31,666 nt of DNA from a virus: IMG/VR virus record IMGVR_UViG_3300029624_000082, positions 1 to 31,666 of that record. The stretch is one strand, 5' to 3'. The notes below the pieces were generated by a model. The model ran no database searches. It was not told the DNA's origin and saw only the letters and a program-made list of their open reading frames with translations. The first letter of the stretch is position 1, and each line of letters begins with the position of its first letter. This document shows positions 1-7,027 of this stretch, piece by piece. Position numbers and translations under genes: made by a program.

Positions 1-210
1 CAGCTCAGCCCACACTCGCGCGCGCCAGACGTAGTACGGCTCGCCCTCGCGGTGGTGCCATCCCTCGGAGGTCTGCACCCCTCCACCCAGCGGGCCGTAC
101 TCGGCGAGTAGCAGCTCTGCGGTCTCCGGGTCGGCGCTGACCACCGTGACGGTCTCGCCGTCCGAAGACAGCTCGAGCTGTCCGTGCTGCGACCGGATGC
201 GATCACCCAT
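1..210 (-). CDS. Hypothetical protein, partial (runs off the left edge)
   Basis: Only the first 70 codons are in the window; the frame stays open to base 1, so the C-terminus is missing. The ATG at 210 overlaps the stop of the upstream winged-helix gene in an 8-base ATGGGTGA arrangement, which implies translational coupling and fixes the start. The visible protein starts MGDRIRSQHGQLELS and has a short beta-rich stretch (VTVVSADPETAELLL), a glycine-rich turn and a WHHREGEPYYVWRARE segment rich in aromatic residues. I do not recognise the family. It is the last visible gene of the long leftward early operon. Confidence 0.6.
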   Translation of the reverse strand, partial: MGDRIRSQHGQLELSSDGETVTVVSADPETAELLLAEYGPLGGGVQTSEGWHHREGEPYYVWRARVWAEL

Positions 211-487
211 GGTCGGCCTCGGGCTCGGCCTCGGGCTCGGGCTCGGTCTCGACCTCGGCCAGCCTCCACTGATATCCCGGGCGGCCTCGGCGGCCGGGCT
301 GGCGCTCGAGGGAGCGCTTCACCAGGCCGCGTCGCAGCAGCGACCGCAGAGCGCTGCGCGCACTCCCTCGAGTGATGCTCAGCGCCTGAGTGATCTCGAC
401 CACAGTGATCGTCTCCTGCTCCTCTTCTCGCAGCAGATGCAAGATCTGCCGCTGCACATGGCCCATTCTCATCTCGGGTTCTTTCAC
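203..487 (-). CDS. Small winged-helix DNA-binding protein
   Basis: A 94-residue protein. The GTG start at 487 follows an AGGAG six bases upstream that overlaps the stop of the previous gene. Residues about 10-75 read as a winged helix-turn-helix: helix HVQRQILHLLREEE, then VVEITQALSITRGSARSALRSLLRRGLVKR (helix 2, turn, recognition helix), then a wing with GRRGRPGYQW. This is the layout of MarR/ArsR-type and replication-control regulators. The C-terminal tail is an acidic low-complexity run of Glu-Pro/Glu-Ala repeats, seen in DNA as repeated CTCGGG hexamers near 213-260. A role as transcriptional regulator of the early operon, or as an accessory replication protein, is inferred from the fold only. 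Confidence 0.65.
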   Translation of the reverse strand: MKEPEMRMGHVQRQILHLLREEEQETITVVEITQALSITRGSARSALRSLLRRGLVKRSLERQPGRRGRPGYQWRLAEVETEPEPEAEPEADHG

Positions 488-496
488 GTTTTACTC

Positions 497-754
497 CTAT
501 TCTGCCGAATCGTAGTACGTCGGAAGAGATCCGGCAACTGGAGGATCGATCTCATCGAGCTGGACCCCATACGCGGCGTCGACGGCCCATCGGAATCCAT
601 CCCACGTCGTTCCGGCGTAGAGAGACAGAGCCTCGGTCTCTGCCACTCTCCAAACTTGCCAGTATGTCCGGCCGTCGAGCCGCGAATGGTACACAGCGAC
701 CAGCTCACCCCGGTCCACGATCGAGACGGCGTTGCTCGAAATAGTCACTTCCAT
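497..754 (-). CDS. Hypothetical protein, 85 residues
   Basis: The frame is open far upstream, but the ATG at 754 is chosen because a GGAGG lies about five bases before it and the upstream residues are Arg/Cys-rich and unlike a real protein. The product begins MEVTISSNAVSIVDRG and reads as a small beta-rich domain: alternating strands, the segment YWQVWRVAE, and an acidic C-terminus. No catalytic motif or membrane segment is visible and I do not recognise the family. It lies 70 bases after the helicase stop, so it is probably in the same transcript but not coupled to the helicase. Confidence 0.6.
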   Translation of the reverse strand: MEVTISSNAVSIVDRGELVAVYHSRLDGRTYWQVWRVAETEALSLYAGTTWDGFRWAVDAAYGVQLDEIDPPVAGSLPTYYDSAE

Positions 755-824
755 CGCCCCTCCGAAATTGTGTTGTTCACGCGCGGCTTCATATTGCCAC
801 CTGCGGCTAATGAATGTGTCCGAG

Positions 825-2258
825 TCACGCGTGACGCCCAATGTCGTCGTCTGGGCCAGGCTCGGGCATGCTAGTATCGGCGCCCTGCGCTGCGTCCTCC
901 CCACGAATCCGCTCGAGCGACACTCGATGCAGGCGCGCCCTGGTCCCATCGACGCGCCGATGAATCGGTGGTCCACCGAGGATCTCGAGCGCCGCCCGGA
1001 CCGCGGAGGCCGATGGCACTCGCTCCGTCTCACCCACCAGCTGACGCCAGTGTGAACGGAGTGCAGAATTGCTCACGTGACAACCATCGGGATCCTCTGG
1101 CAGGAAGTGTGCCAGCGGGCGCCGGCCGGAGGTCCGCTCGCGCATCTCTCGACGCTCGATCGACGTGAGGTCCAGCCATGTCTCGAGGGCTTCGAGGATC
1201 GACGCCGGCAGCCCGACCCTGGACCGGATCGTCGCCACCCAGCGCTCCGCGTCGCCGTCCACCAGTAGCCGCTTGCCTGGCCGCTGGATCTGATGCGTCG
1301 ACGCGATCCAGGCCAGGTGCTGCAGCAGCATGCCTCTGCCGTCGATCCAGTCCTCGGTGTGGCCCGGTGCCCCGCGTGCCTCGAGCAGGTCCCGAGCAGC
1401 GGTCGAGCACTCCACGACGATCAATCGGCGCCCGATCGCCTCTTCAGTGGCTCGCGAGTTGCTGCGATTCCCGAGCCGCAAAGGATCCGGATCCTGCGCC
1501 ACCACCAGCAGTCGAGGGCAGCCCTCGAGCGTCGAGGAAGGCTGGTTCTTCGCGCGGATCGGGTGAGAGCGATTTGCGATCAAAGACCTAAACGCCTCCG
1601 AGGGCGCGTCCACCGTGGCAGCCTCGTCGCAAAGCACGACGGGATTGCGCAGCAGCGCATCGTTGAATCCTGACTCATGGAAGACGTCGTTGTAACTGCA
1701 TGATTCGCGGCCGAAGAACCGGGAGCAGGCCAATCCGAACATCGACTTCCCCGTGCCGGGATCGCCGTACAAGATCAGCCCAGCGACAGGGCGATCGAGC
1801 CGCGGCAATGCGACGATCCAGTCCCGCGCGTCGTCCCAGCGGTCTCCGAACAAAGCCTCTAGCCATTCCTGGCATTCGGCGTGGAATACCGGATTGGGCC
1901 TGGCTGATTTGCACACGCGGAGCACGAGCGTGCCACCGCGATTGTCGCCCTCGATCCAGCCGTCGGAAGACAGGTAGCTGTAGATGATCTGATCGGCAGA
2001 TCTTCCATACAGCCGGTACAGCCGGCTGATCGGCAGCAGCTTGCCGTCATCATCCCTGCACCTCAGGCCCGAGGTCTGCCATAGCGTCTCGAGCTCGCTG
2101 GGTACGAGCTGGCTCGGATACCGGCGGTAGCCCCCACCGGGCAGACCGACGAGCAGCTCACGCCCGGTGGAGACGAGCTTGGGAGTCGACGCGGTCGGGG
2201 CGCCGGGACGCTGCTCGATCGCCTGATCTGAGTACGAGCGCCACTGGTCGTCAGCCAC
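825..2258 (-). CDS. SF3-like AAA+ replicative helicase
   Basis: A 477-residue protein. The GTG at 2258 is chosen because GTGGCTGA overlaps the preceding stop and GAGAGG stands just before it; the open frame upstream lies inside the neighbouring gene. Walker A is GDPGTGKSMFG (about residue 165), Walker B is VVLCDEAA, sensor-1-like is LLVVAQDPDP, and the arginine-finger region is EAIGRRLIVVE. This order fits superfamily-3 or DUF5906-type phage helicases, which unwind DNA at phage origins. The N-terminal 150 residues (LVGLPGGGYRRYPSQ onward) may be the DNA-binding or primase-associated part, but no primase active site is visible. The C-terminal 130 residues include a possible helical DNA-binding domain. 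It is the main replication enzyme in the operon. Confidence 0.82.
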   Translation of the reverse strand: MADDQWRSYSDQAIEQRPGAPTASTPKLVSTGRELLVGLPGGGYRRYPSQLVPSELETLWQTSGLRCRDDDGKLLPISRLYRLYGRSADQIIYSYLSSDGWIEGDNRGGTLVLRVCKSARPNPVFHAECQEWLEALFGDRWDDARDWIVALPRLDRPVAGLILYGDPGTGKSMFGLACSRFFGRESCSYNDVFHESGFNDALLRNPVVLCDEAATVDAPSEAFRSLIANRSHPIRAKNQPSSTLEGCPRLLVVAQDPDPLRLGNRSNSRATEEAIGRRLIVVECSTAARDLLEARGAPGHTEDWIDGRGMLLQHLAWIASTHQIQRPGKRLLVDGDAERWVATIRSRVGLPASILEALETWLDLTSIERREMRERTSGRRPLAHFLPEDPDGCHVSNSALRSHWRQLVGETERVPSASAVRAALEILGGPPIHRRVDGTRARLHRVSLERIRGEDAAQGADTSMPEPGPDDDIGRHA

Positions 2259-2574
2259 CAGCGTCCTCTCGAGCAGCGCGGGCAATGCGCGCCCACTTGC
2301 ACTGCGGCGTGCAGTCCGACGGCGGCGTGCCAGATGTGCGGCCGGCGAACTCGAGGCCGAGCCGGAATCCCTCGAGTCGCGCCTGCCACACCTCGGGGCT
2401 GTCTGGCAGGCGCGCGATCCATCGATCGTACGCATCCCACTGCGCGCGTCGCTCGTGGGCGATCTCGAGCAGATGTCGGGTCGCGCAATCGCGCCGTCGC
2501 TGCTCCTCCATCGCCAGTCGATCCCAATACTCGGCGCGGAGCGTCGCGAGCTCTGCCTCGATCTCGTCGCTCAT
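2251..2574 (-). CDS. Hypothetical helical protein, 107 residues
   Basis: The start is the ATG at 2574, overlapping the stop of the FGE-fold gene as ATGA; its own stop overlaps the helicase GTG. An open frame extends upstream to about 3003 but this is the antisense-like shadow of the repetitive gene. The protein starts MSDEIEAELATLRAEYWDRL, strongly helical and probably a short coiled coil, and continues through WDAYDRWIARLPDSPEVWQARL. It has two Cys near the C-terminus (DCTPQCKW) but no second pair for a zinc site. Family unknown; tight coupling to the helicase suggests a replication accessory role. Confidence 0.7.
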   Translation of the reverse strand: MSDEIEAELATLRAEYWDRLAMEEQRRRDCATRHLLEIAHERRAQWDAYDRWIARLPDSPEVWQARLEGFRLGLEFAGRTSGTPPSDCTPQCKWARIARAAREDAGG

Positions 2575-3704
2575 ACGGTATCCCGGTCGTCGGGATCGAC
2601 GACGAGGCGGAGGCCGAGGATGAGGTCGCGGTCGCCGGGTTCGTCGTGGAGCCGATACGCCGCCCGCACGCTGCGAGCGTGGCTGCCCCAGGCGCCGCCA
2701 CGGATCACCCGAAGCCGGTCGCCCTCGTCCGACCCCTCCTCGATGGGATCGACGGCGACGCGGAACCCGATGCTGTCGTGGCGGCCGCCGGGGTCGATGC
2801 GGTTCCGAAACGCCGCCCGCGCGTTGCGAGCGTGGCCGTCCCAGAAGCCGCCACGGATCACCCGACCACCCCCGTCCTCGTCCTCGTCCGACCCCTCCTC
2901 GATGGGATCGACGGCGATGCGGAGGCCGATGTCGTCGTCGAGGTAGCCGGGGACGCTGCGGCCCCGAGCAGCCGCCCGCACGTTGCGAGCGCGGTCGTCC
3001 CACGAGCCGCCACGGATCAACCGATGCCGGCCGTCCGACTCCTCGGCGGGCTCAGGCTCGTATCTGCTCCACGCGTCTTGGCACCACTCCCATACGTTCC
3101 CGAGCATGTCGTACAGGCCCCACGGGTTGGGGGCCAGCCGCCCCACGGGCTGGGTCTGCCGCTCGGAGTTGTCCGCGTACCAGGCGATTTCGCCGAGGTC
3201 GCCGTCCTCGTTGGCGAGCCAGTGCGGGCCGGTGGTGCCTGCCCTACACGCGTACTCCCATTCTGCCTCGGTCGGCAGGCGCGCGGCGAGATTCGGGCAG
3301 TGCTGTCCGAGCGCTGCACAGAAGGCCTGCGCCTCGTCCCACGAGACGCACTCGACAGGGCGCGTGGGGCCCTCGAAGAAGCTGGGGGTCTCGCCAGTGA
3401 CCGCCTTCCACAGCGCCTGGGTCACCGGCGTGTCGCCTAGCCAGAAGCCGCGCGAGATGAAGACAGGGTGCTGCGGGCCCTCGTCTGCCCAGCGATCGGC
3501 CTCGTCCTCCGGTGAACCTCGGAGGTAGGTGCCGGGCTGGATCCAGCGCAGGCGCTGGCGGACCCCGCCCACCTCGAGCTCGCCCCACAGCCCGCAGGCG
3601 TCGATGCCGGCGTCGACAAGGCCCAGCTCGGGGAGTAGCATCCGCGCCGCCCGGGGCTCCTCGGCCAGCAGGGCGTCCATAAGGATTTCGATCAGGGGGT
3701 TCAT
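2571..3704 (-). CDS. FGE-sulfatase (SUMF1)-fold protein with three tandem variable C-terminal modules
   Basis: A 377-residue protein; ATG at 3704 follows GAGGAG and overlaps the previous stop (ATGA). Residues 50-215 carry the SUMF1/FGE signature in order: PGTYLRGSP, HPVFISRGFWLG, TPVTQALWKAV, VSWDEAQAFC, RLPTEAEWEYACRAGT and NPWGLYDMLGNVWEWCQD. The closing module R(L/V)IRGGxW...ARxxRAA.R...PG...GxR, normally present once, occurs three times (residues 228-280, 281-331, 332-377). The Cys pair of catalytic formylglycine-generating enzymes after RGGSW is absent, so it is probably a ligand-binding, C-type-lectin-like protein rather than an enzyme. The variable positions of the modules use NNC/NNT codons, as in targets of diversity-generating retroelements. 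No signal peptide or membrane segment. Its place among replication genes is odd for a receptor-binding protein. Confidence 0.85.
   Translation of the reverse strand: MNPLIEILMDALLAEEPRAARMLLPELGLVDAGIDACGLWGELEVGGVRQRLRWIQPGTYLRGSPEDEADRWADEGPQHPVFISRGFWLGDTPVTQALWKAVTGETPSFFEGPTRPVECVSWDEAQAFCAALGQHCPNLAARLPTEAEWEYACRAGTTGPHWLANEDGDLGEIAWYADNSERQTQPVGRLAPNPWGLYDMLGNVWEWCQDAWSRYEPEPAEESDGRHRLIRGGSWDDRARNVRAAARGRSVPGYLDDDIGLRIAVDPIEEGSDEDEDGGGRVIRGGFWDGHARNARAAFRNRIDPGGRHDSIGFRVAVDPIEEGSDEGDRLRVIRGGAWGSHARSVRAAYRLHDEPGDRDLILGLRLVVDPDDRDTV
2574..3023 (-). repeat. Three tandem ~150-bp coding repeats (FGE variable modules)
   Basis: Modules at 2865-3023, 2712-2864 and 2574-2711 encode the three C-terminal units of the FGE-fold protein. 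Scaffold codons (CGT GGC GGC, TGG, GCT CGC, CGG GCG, CCC GGC) are almost identical between copies, and a perfect 36-bp direct repeat lies at 2723-2758 and 2882-2917 in the linker. Between these, about 14 codons differ sharply, mostly in the first two bases only. Confidence 0.85.
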
Positions 3705-4414
3705 GGGGTCTCCTCGGGGCGTCGTGGATCGGCAGCGAGGGCCGCACAGACCGCTCGTGCCAGGGCGAGGCGATCGGCGTCGGTGGTCGTCCCTCGGAGG
3801 TCGGCCCTGCGGAGGTCGGCCCCTTGGAGGTCAGCCCCTCGAAGGTCGGCCAGGGAGAGGTCGGCCCGGTAGAGGCTGGCCCCCCGGAGGTAGGCCCCTC
3901 GGAGGTCGGCCCCTCGGAGGTCGGCCCAGCGCAGGTAAGCGCCGCGGAGGTCGGCCCGAAAGAGGTTGGCCCGGGACAGGTCGGCCCCTCGGAGGTCAGC
4001 CCCTCGGAGATCGGCCGCGGCGAGGTTGGACCCTTGGAGATCGGCCGCGGCGAGGTTGGCCTCTCGGAGGTCGGACCTGCGGAGGACGGCCCGGGAGAGG
4101 TCGGCGCCGCGGAGGACGGCCCGGGAGAGGTCGGCCCTGCGGAAGTTGGCCTCTCGGAGGTCGGCCCCTAGGAGGTCGGCACCGCGAAGGCAGACGCCGA
4201 CCATCGACCACATATAGAGAAGGCCCTCAGCAGCTAGCCAACCGAAGAACCGTCGGAAATCGGGGCTGAACACCAACCCGAAGAGCTGGGCGTCTCGGCT
4301 CCATGTCGGGAAGACCAGGGCGCCATTCCCGTCGGCCGCCCGGTCGAACGCGGCGAGCCCCTCGGAACAGGGGTCGCAGTACATGATGTCGTCCCGGTGA
4401 ATCGCGATCTTCAT
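3701..4414 (-). CDS. Pentapeptide-repeat protein (26 consecutive repeats)
   Basis: A 237-residue protein; the ATG at 4414 follows GGAGG and overlaps the preceding stop as ATGA. The first 75 residues (MKIAIHRDDIMYCDPCSEGL onward) are a non-repeat domain with aromatic-rich segments and a CxxC. From about residue 77 to 208 there are some 26 uninterrupted A(D/N/V/Y)Lxx pentapeptides, enough for about six and a half turns of a right-handed quadrilateral beta-helix. Known members such as Qnr and MfpA mimic DNA and bind gyrase, but many have no assigned role, so the function here is open. The repeat DNA has a 15-base period (about 3790-4190). The C-terminus ends in a short helix. Confidence 0.9.
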   Translation of the reverse strand: MKIAIHRDDIMYCDPCSEGLAAFDRAADGNGALVFPTWSRDAQLFGLVFSPDFRRFFGWLAAEGLLYMWSMVGVCLRGADLLGADLREANFRRADLSRAVLRGADLSRAVLRRSDLREANLAAADLQGSNLAAADLRGADLRGADLSRANLFRADLRGAYLRWADLRGADLRGAYLRGASLYRADLSLADLRGADLQGADLRRADLRGTTTDADRLALARAVCAALAADPRRPEETP

Positions 4415-5061
4415 TGGGTCCTCCGGTGCCAATGGGGCACATCGATCCGTCGCTCGGCCAGCAGTCGTTCCTGGGGTAGCCACCAGCGCAGTCGGTGCTG
4501 GCGACCCCAGGCCAGCGACTCCCCGAGACTGCCCTCGCGGTAGGGAGAGGGGTCGGTGCGCTCCAGCGCCCAATCCCGGAGCGGGTGGTCGACTCGCCGT
4601 GGGTCCAGCGGCGTCACCTGGTACTCGACCCGCTCGCCGAGCTGGGAGAGGTGCCGTTCCCGGGCCTTGGGGGTGGCCTGGTCGCGGGCGGCAACGGCCT
4701 GGGCGGTCCAGTTGATCGCTGCGAGCAGGTTGTTGTAGGCGGCTTCGGTCCCGTCGACCGAGGCGGCGACCCTGGCGGCGTGGACTGCGGCCCAGATGGC
4801 AGTCCGGCTGCCGCGGTCGTACGCGTCGGCGTAGACGGCGGCGTCGGCCGCATCGTTGCTCACGGCAAGCAGGCGAGAGGTCGATACCGTCACGCCCTGG
4901 GCCCACAGCCAGAGCAGTCGCAAGGCAGTCCGGCCCTCAGTGGGCATAATCCTCCACGCCGTACCAGCGCAGATGCTAGCACACCATGCGGCACCGGGGT
5001 GGTCCGCGGAAGCGAGCGCCCGGAGCGTGAAGCGGGGGTAGCTGTAGGCGTCAGTGGTCAT
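4411..5061 (-). CDS. Hypothetical helical protein (weakly Imm-5-like)
   Basis: A 216-residue protein. ATG at 5061 overlaps the exonuclease stop (ATGA). Residues 20-140 are Ala-rich helices with a regular pattern: WCASICAGTAWRIMP, then TALRLLWLWAQG, then AADAAVYADAYDRGSRTAIWAAVHAA. The spacing (P...AL...W..G, then repeated AA helices) recalls a family annotated as putative immunity protein (Imm-5-like), but I judge this by eye and it is weak. The C-terminal 70 residues are rich in Trp and Arg (WGRQHRLRWWLPQERLLAERR). It sits directly before the pentapeptide-repeat gene with a coupled start, so the two are likely made together. Confidence 0.65.
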   Translation of the reverse strand: MTTDAYSYPRFTLRALASADHPGAAWCASICAGTAWRIMPTEGRTALRLLWLWAQGVTVSTSRLLAVSNDAADAAVYADAYDRGSRTAIWAAVHAARVAASVDGTEAAYNNLLAAINWTAQAVAARDQATPKARERHLSQLGERVEYQVTPLDPRRVDHPLRDWALERTDPSPYREGSLGESLAWGRQHRLRWWLPQERLLAERRIDVPHWHRRTQ

Positions 5062-6089
5062 CCCGCCCCCATCGCATCGAGCGTCTGATCGATGTGTCGC
5101 AGCGCATCGACGTCGACCGAGCACACCTCGGCAATGGCGTCGATGTTCCGCGGCCGGACGGGCGCGCCCTGGCCTGCGATCGTGCACGGCACGGGTCCGA
5201 CGTACTCTTGCGCAGGATGGTCGAGCATCTCTGGGATCTGCGAGTGACTGAACTCGATGGCCCATTGCGGCACCTCGAATCCCAGGAATTCGGCGACACC
5301 GAGGAGTCGTCCAATCCGCTGCGAGCCGCCGAAGCTCCAGGTCTCGCGAGGGTCGCGCAGGTGGCTGGCCTTCCAGGGCCGTCCGTGCCAGCAGCGGCGA
5401 ATCAACAGCGCCATGTCCGGACACATCGACCCGACAGCGTGCTCGGATACCGCGGCCGTATGCTCGGTGATGGTCGCGTGCCGCAGCGATGCGAGCGCGA
5501 CGAAGCGAAAGTCGAACCCGAACCCGTTCCAGGCTGTCAGCTTGACGGGCGGGCCGTCCTGCTCTGCCCAGCGGATCACCGCTGCCAAGCGAGCCAGTAG
5601 CCGGTACTCCATCGCGCGGTACAGGCGGTGACGCACCTCCCGATCCGCCTGCTGGCCGAGGTAGTCCTGACGCAGGCTGCTGCGCAGCTCCGGGTCATTC
5701 AGCGGGTGCAGCACCTTGACCGCACCGTCAGCCAGCGCGACGCCGATGCACGCGATGGTGCCGCCGTAGTAGGCCTCGAGCGCGGTCGTTGCGCGGAGGG
5801 TCTCGACCTGCTGATCGTGCTCAAGCCAGAGCTGGTCGTATCGCTCACGACGCTGTGCGCTCCACTCCTCGAGCGCCTTCTCGTCGGCAGCGATCTGCTC
5901 GGCGATGTAGTCCGCTCGCTTCTCGCCCTTGCGGTTGCCGGCTTTGACCTGAGACGGCAGGCGCACCGCCGGCGGCGTGCCACCACCCCACATCTCGTAG
6001 GGCGGAGGCGTCTCCGGGAATCCTCGCATGTCTCGGTGGGCCGTGGCCCCCGGCATGGTCTCGATGTCCAGGTATAGCCGTCGGCTCAC
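5058..6089 (-). CDS. DnaQ-like / PolB-type 3'-5' exonuclease
   Basis: A 343-residue protein, GTG start at 6089 overlapping the previous stop (GTGA). Motif I is YLDIET at residues 6-11 (Asp and Glu bind metal), motif II is WNGFGFDF near residue 190, and the motif III equivalent is EVCSVDVDAL near residue 325, comparable to YCxxD in the predicted PolB-like exonuclease family. Between motifs I and II there is a 100-residue insertion with a charged helix (RADYIAEQIAADEKALEEW). It lacks a polymerase domain, so it would serve as a separate proofreading, repair or recombination nuclease. Its neighbours are an SSB-like protein and a helicase. Confidence 0.82.
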   Translation of the reverse strand: MSRRLYLDIETMPGATAHRDMRGFPETPPPYEMWGGGTPPAVRLPSQVKAGNRKGEKRADYIAEQIAADEKALEEWSAQRRERYDQLWLEHDQQVETLRATTALEAYYGGTIACIGVALADGAVKVLHPLNDPELRSSLRQDYLGQQADREVRHRLYRAMEYRLLARLAAVIRWAEQDGPPVKLTAWNGFGFDFRFVALASLRHATITEHTAAVSEHAVGSMCPDMALLIRRCWHGRPWKASHLRDPRETWSFGGSQRIGRLLGVAEFLGFEVPQWAIEFSHSQIPEMLDHPAQEYVGPVPCTIAGQGAPVRPRNIDAIAEVCSVDVDALRHIDQTLDAMGAG

Positions 6090-6313
6090 AGGTGCCCCCA
6101 GATGACCAGGCGGAGAAGGACGATGAGCAGGAGCGCCGCGTCTAGCCAGAGCAGCAGCACCGCTGACAGCGTAAAGCCCACGCCGATAGACCAGATCATC
6201 CCCTGGATCAGGGGATGGGGCTCCGAGCTCACGGGTGGGGGCGTATGGTGTGGCTGGTAGATCATCGCAAAGCGAGGATCGGGCCGCACGTGCCGGCCGG
6301 TCGGGTTGCTCAC
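6086..6313 (-). CDS. Small membrane protein, 75 residues
   Basis: The GTG at 6313 is chosen over an internal ATG because it overlaps the upstream stop as GTGA and GAGG stands about six bases before it. The first 33 residues are polar and Pro-rich (RPDPRFAMIYQPHHTPPP). They are followed by two hydrophobic stretches, about residues 39-57 (MIWSIGVGFTLSAVLLLWL) and 58-72 (DAALLLIVLLRLVIW), broken by one Asp, so the C-terminal half is a membrane hairpin or one long helix. No family recognised. It lies in the middle of the replication operon; it may anchor a complex at the membrane, which is only a guess. Confidence 0.65.
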   Translation of the reverse strand: MSNPTGRHVRPDPRFAMIYQPHHTPPPVSSEPHPLIQGMIWSIGVGFTLSAVLLLWLDAALLLIVLLRLVIWGHL

Positions 6314-6570
6314 TGCATGCCTCGGACGACCCTCGAGACCGCGTCCTGAATGGCCCGGAAGCGTCGCTCGCGCTCGATCAGGAGCTGCTCGCGGACCGCT
6401 ACGGAAGCTCCGCGCTCGCAGAGCGTGACAGGTTCCCAGCTCGGGAGCTCGTGTCCGCACACCTGGCAGCCTGGCTCTACCAGGGCCAGCGGCGCGTCAG
6501 TGTACACCGTGTAGCCGCACTCGGGACACAGGCCACGGTGCAGGTACAGGTCGTCAGAACGGGATTTCAT
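6310..6570 (-). CDS. Zinc-ribbon protein, 86 residues
   Basis: ATG at 6570, preceded by a G-rich stretch rather than a clear Shine-Dalgarno; the start lies 17 bases inside the SSB-like gene. Two CxxC pairs, CPEC at 15-18 and CQVC at 35-38, separated by 16 residues, make a zinc ribbon that would hold one zinc ion. The C-terminal half is a charged helix (VAVREQLLIERERRFRAIQDAV). Such small ribbons bind nucleic acid or proteins; the exact role is unknown. It follows the SSB-like gene in the same operon. Confidence 0.7.
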   Translation of the reverse strand: MKSRSDDLYLHRGLCPECGYTVYTDAPLALVEPGCQVCGHELPSWEPVTLCERGASVAVREQLLIERERRFRAIQDAVSRVVRGMQ

Positions 6571-7027
6571 CGTCGGGTCCCCCTGGCGAGTTGATCAGAT
6601 CCTCGGCCTCCGGAGGAAGGCCGGGGGTGAAGTGGGCGCGGTACTCCTTGGGGCTGTGCTTGCCCCTGCCGGTCGGCTCTCCGCCACTGAAGTACTGGAT
6701 CTTAAGGGTCCCTCCCAGGGGAGAGTCCCCACGCTGGAGCCCTGCGGCCTTGAGCGCGTCGCGGAAGGCTTGGAGGCTCTTCCACTTCAGGAAGAGCCTG
6801 CGCTGACCGTCGTCCTCTTCGGACGTCGTCGTCGTCTGCAGGGTCAGCACCAGCTGCATCTTGGGCTTGCCGTCGGACCAGAGCTTCGGCGTCCCGGTGT
6901 CGATGTCCGTCTCGGGCGCCGTCTCCATGCGGAGGATGCGCCCCTCGTGGGTCGTGCCCTTGGTGGGGAAGGAGAGGGCTGGCGGACCCCCTCCTCCCCA
7001 GAGCAGGTCGTATGCGTCGTCGCTCAT
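6554..7027 (-). CDS. Phage single-stranded DNA-binding protein
   Basis: A 157-residue protein with an excellent Shine-Dalgarno (AAAGGAG, eight bases before the ATG at 7027). The central segment GTPKLWSDGKPKMQLVLTLQT is typical of an SSB-like family in phages of high-GC bacteria, with an OB-fold expected over residues 25-135. It ends PGGPDDEIPF, the acidic aromatic tip by which SSBs recruit other replication proteins. It is the first gene of the leftward operon, upstream of exonuclease and helicase, as expected for an early gene made in quantity. GGTCGTGAGACC, a short inverted repeat, lies just before the Shine-Dalgarno and could be an operator. Confidence 0.85.
   Translation of the reverse strand: MSDDAYDLLWGGGGPPALSFPTKGTTHEGRILRMETAPETDIDTGTPKLWSDGKPKMQLVLTLQTTTTSEEDDGQRRLFLKWKSLQAFRDALKAAGLQRGDSPLGGTLKIQYFSGGEPTGRGKHSPKEYRAHFTPGLPPEAEDLINSPGGPDDEIPF

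Noticed and set aside
2334-3440. Plus-strand open frame of 368 codons over the FGE gene
   Set aside because: Antisense shadow of a high-GC repetitive gene; Val/Arg/Pro composition and no Shine-Dalgarno.
3529-4269. Plus-strand open frame of repeated GGRP units over the pentapeptide gene
   Set aside because: Mirror of the 15-base pentapeptide repeat, with no ribosome site or independent evidence.
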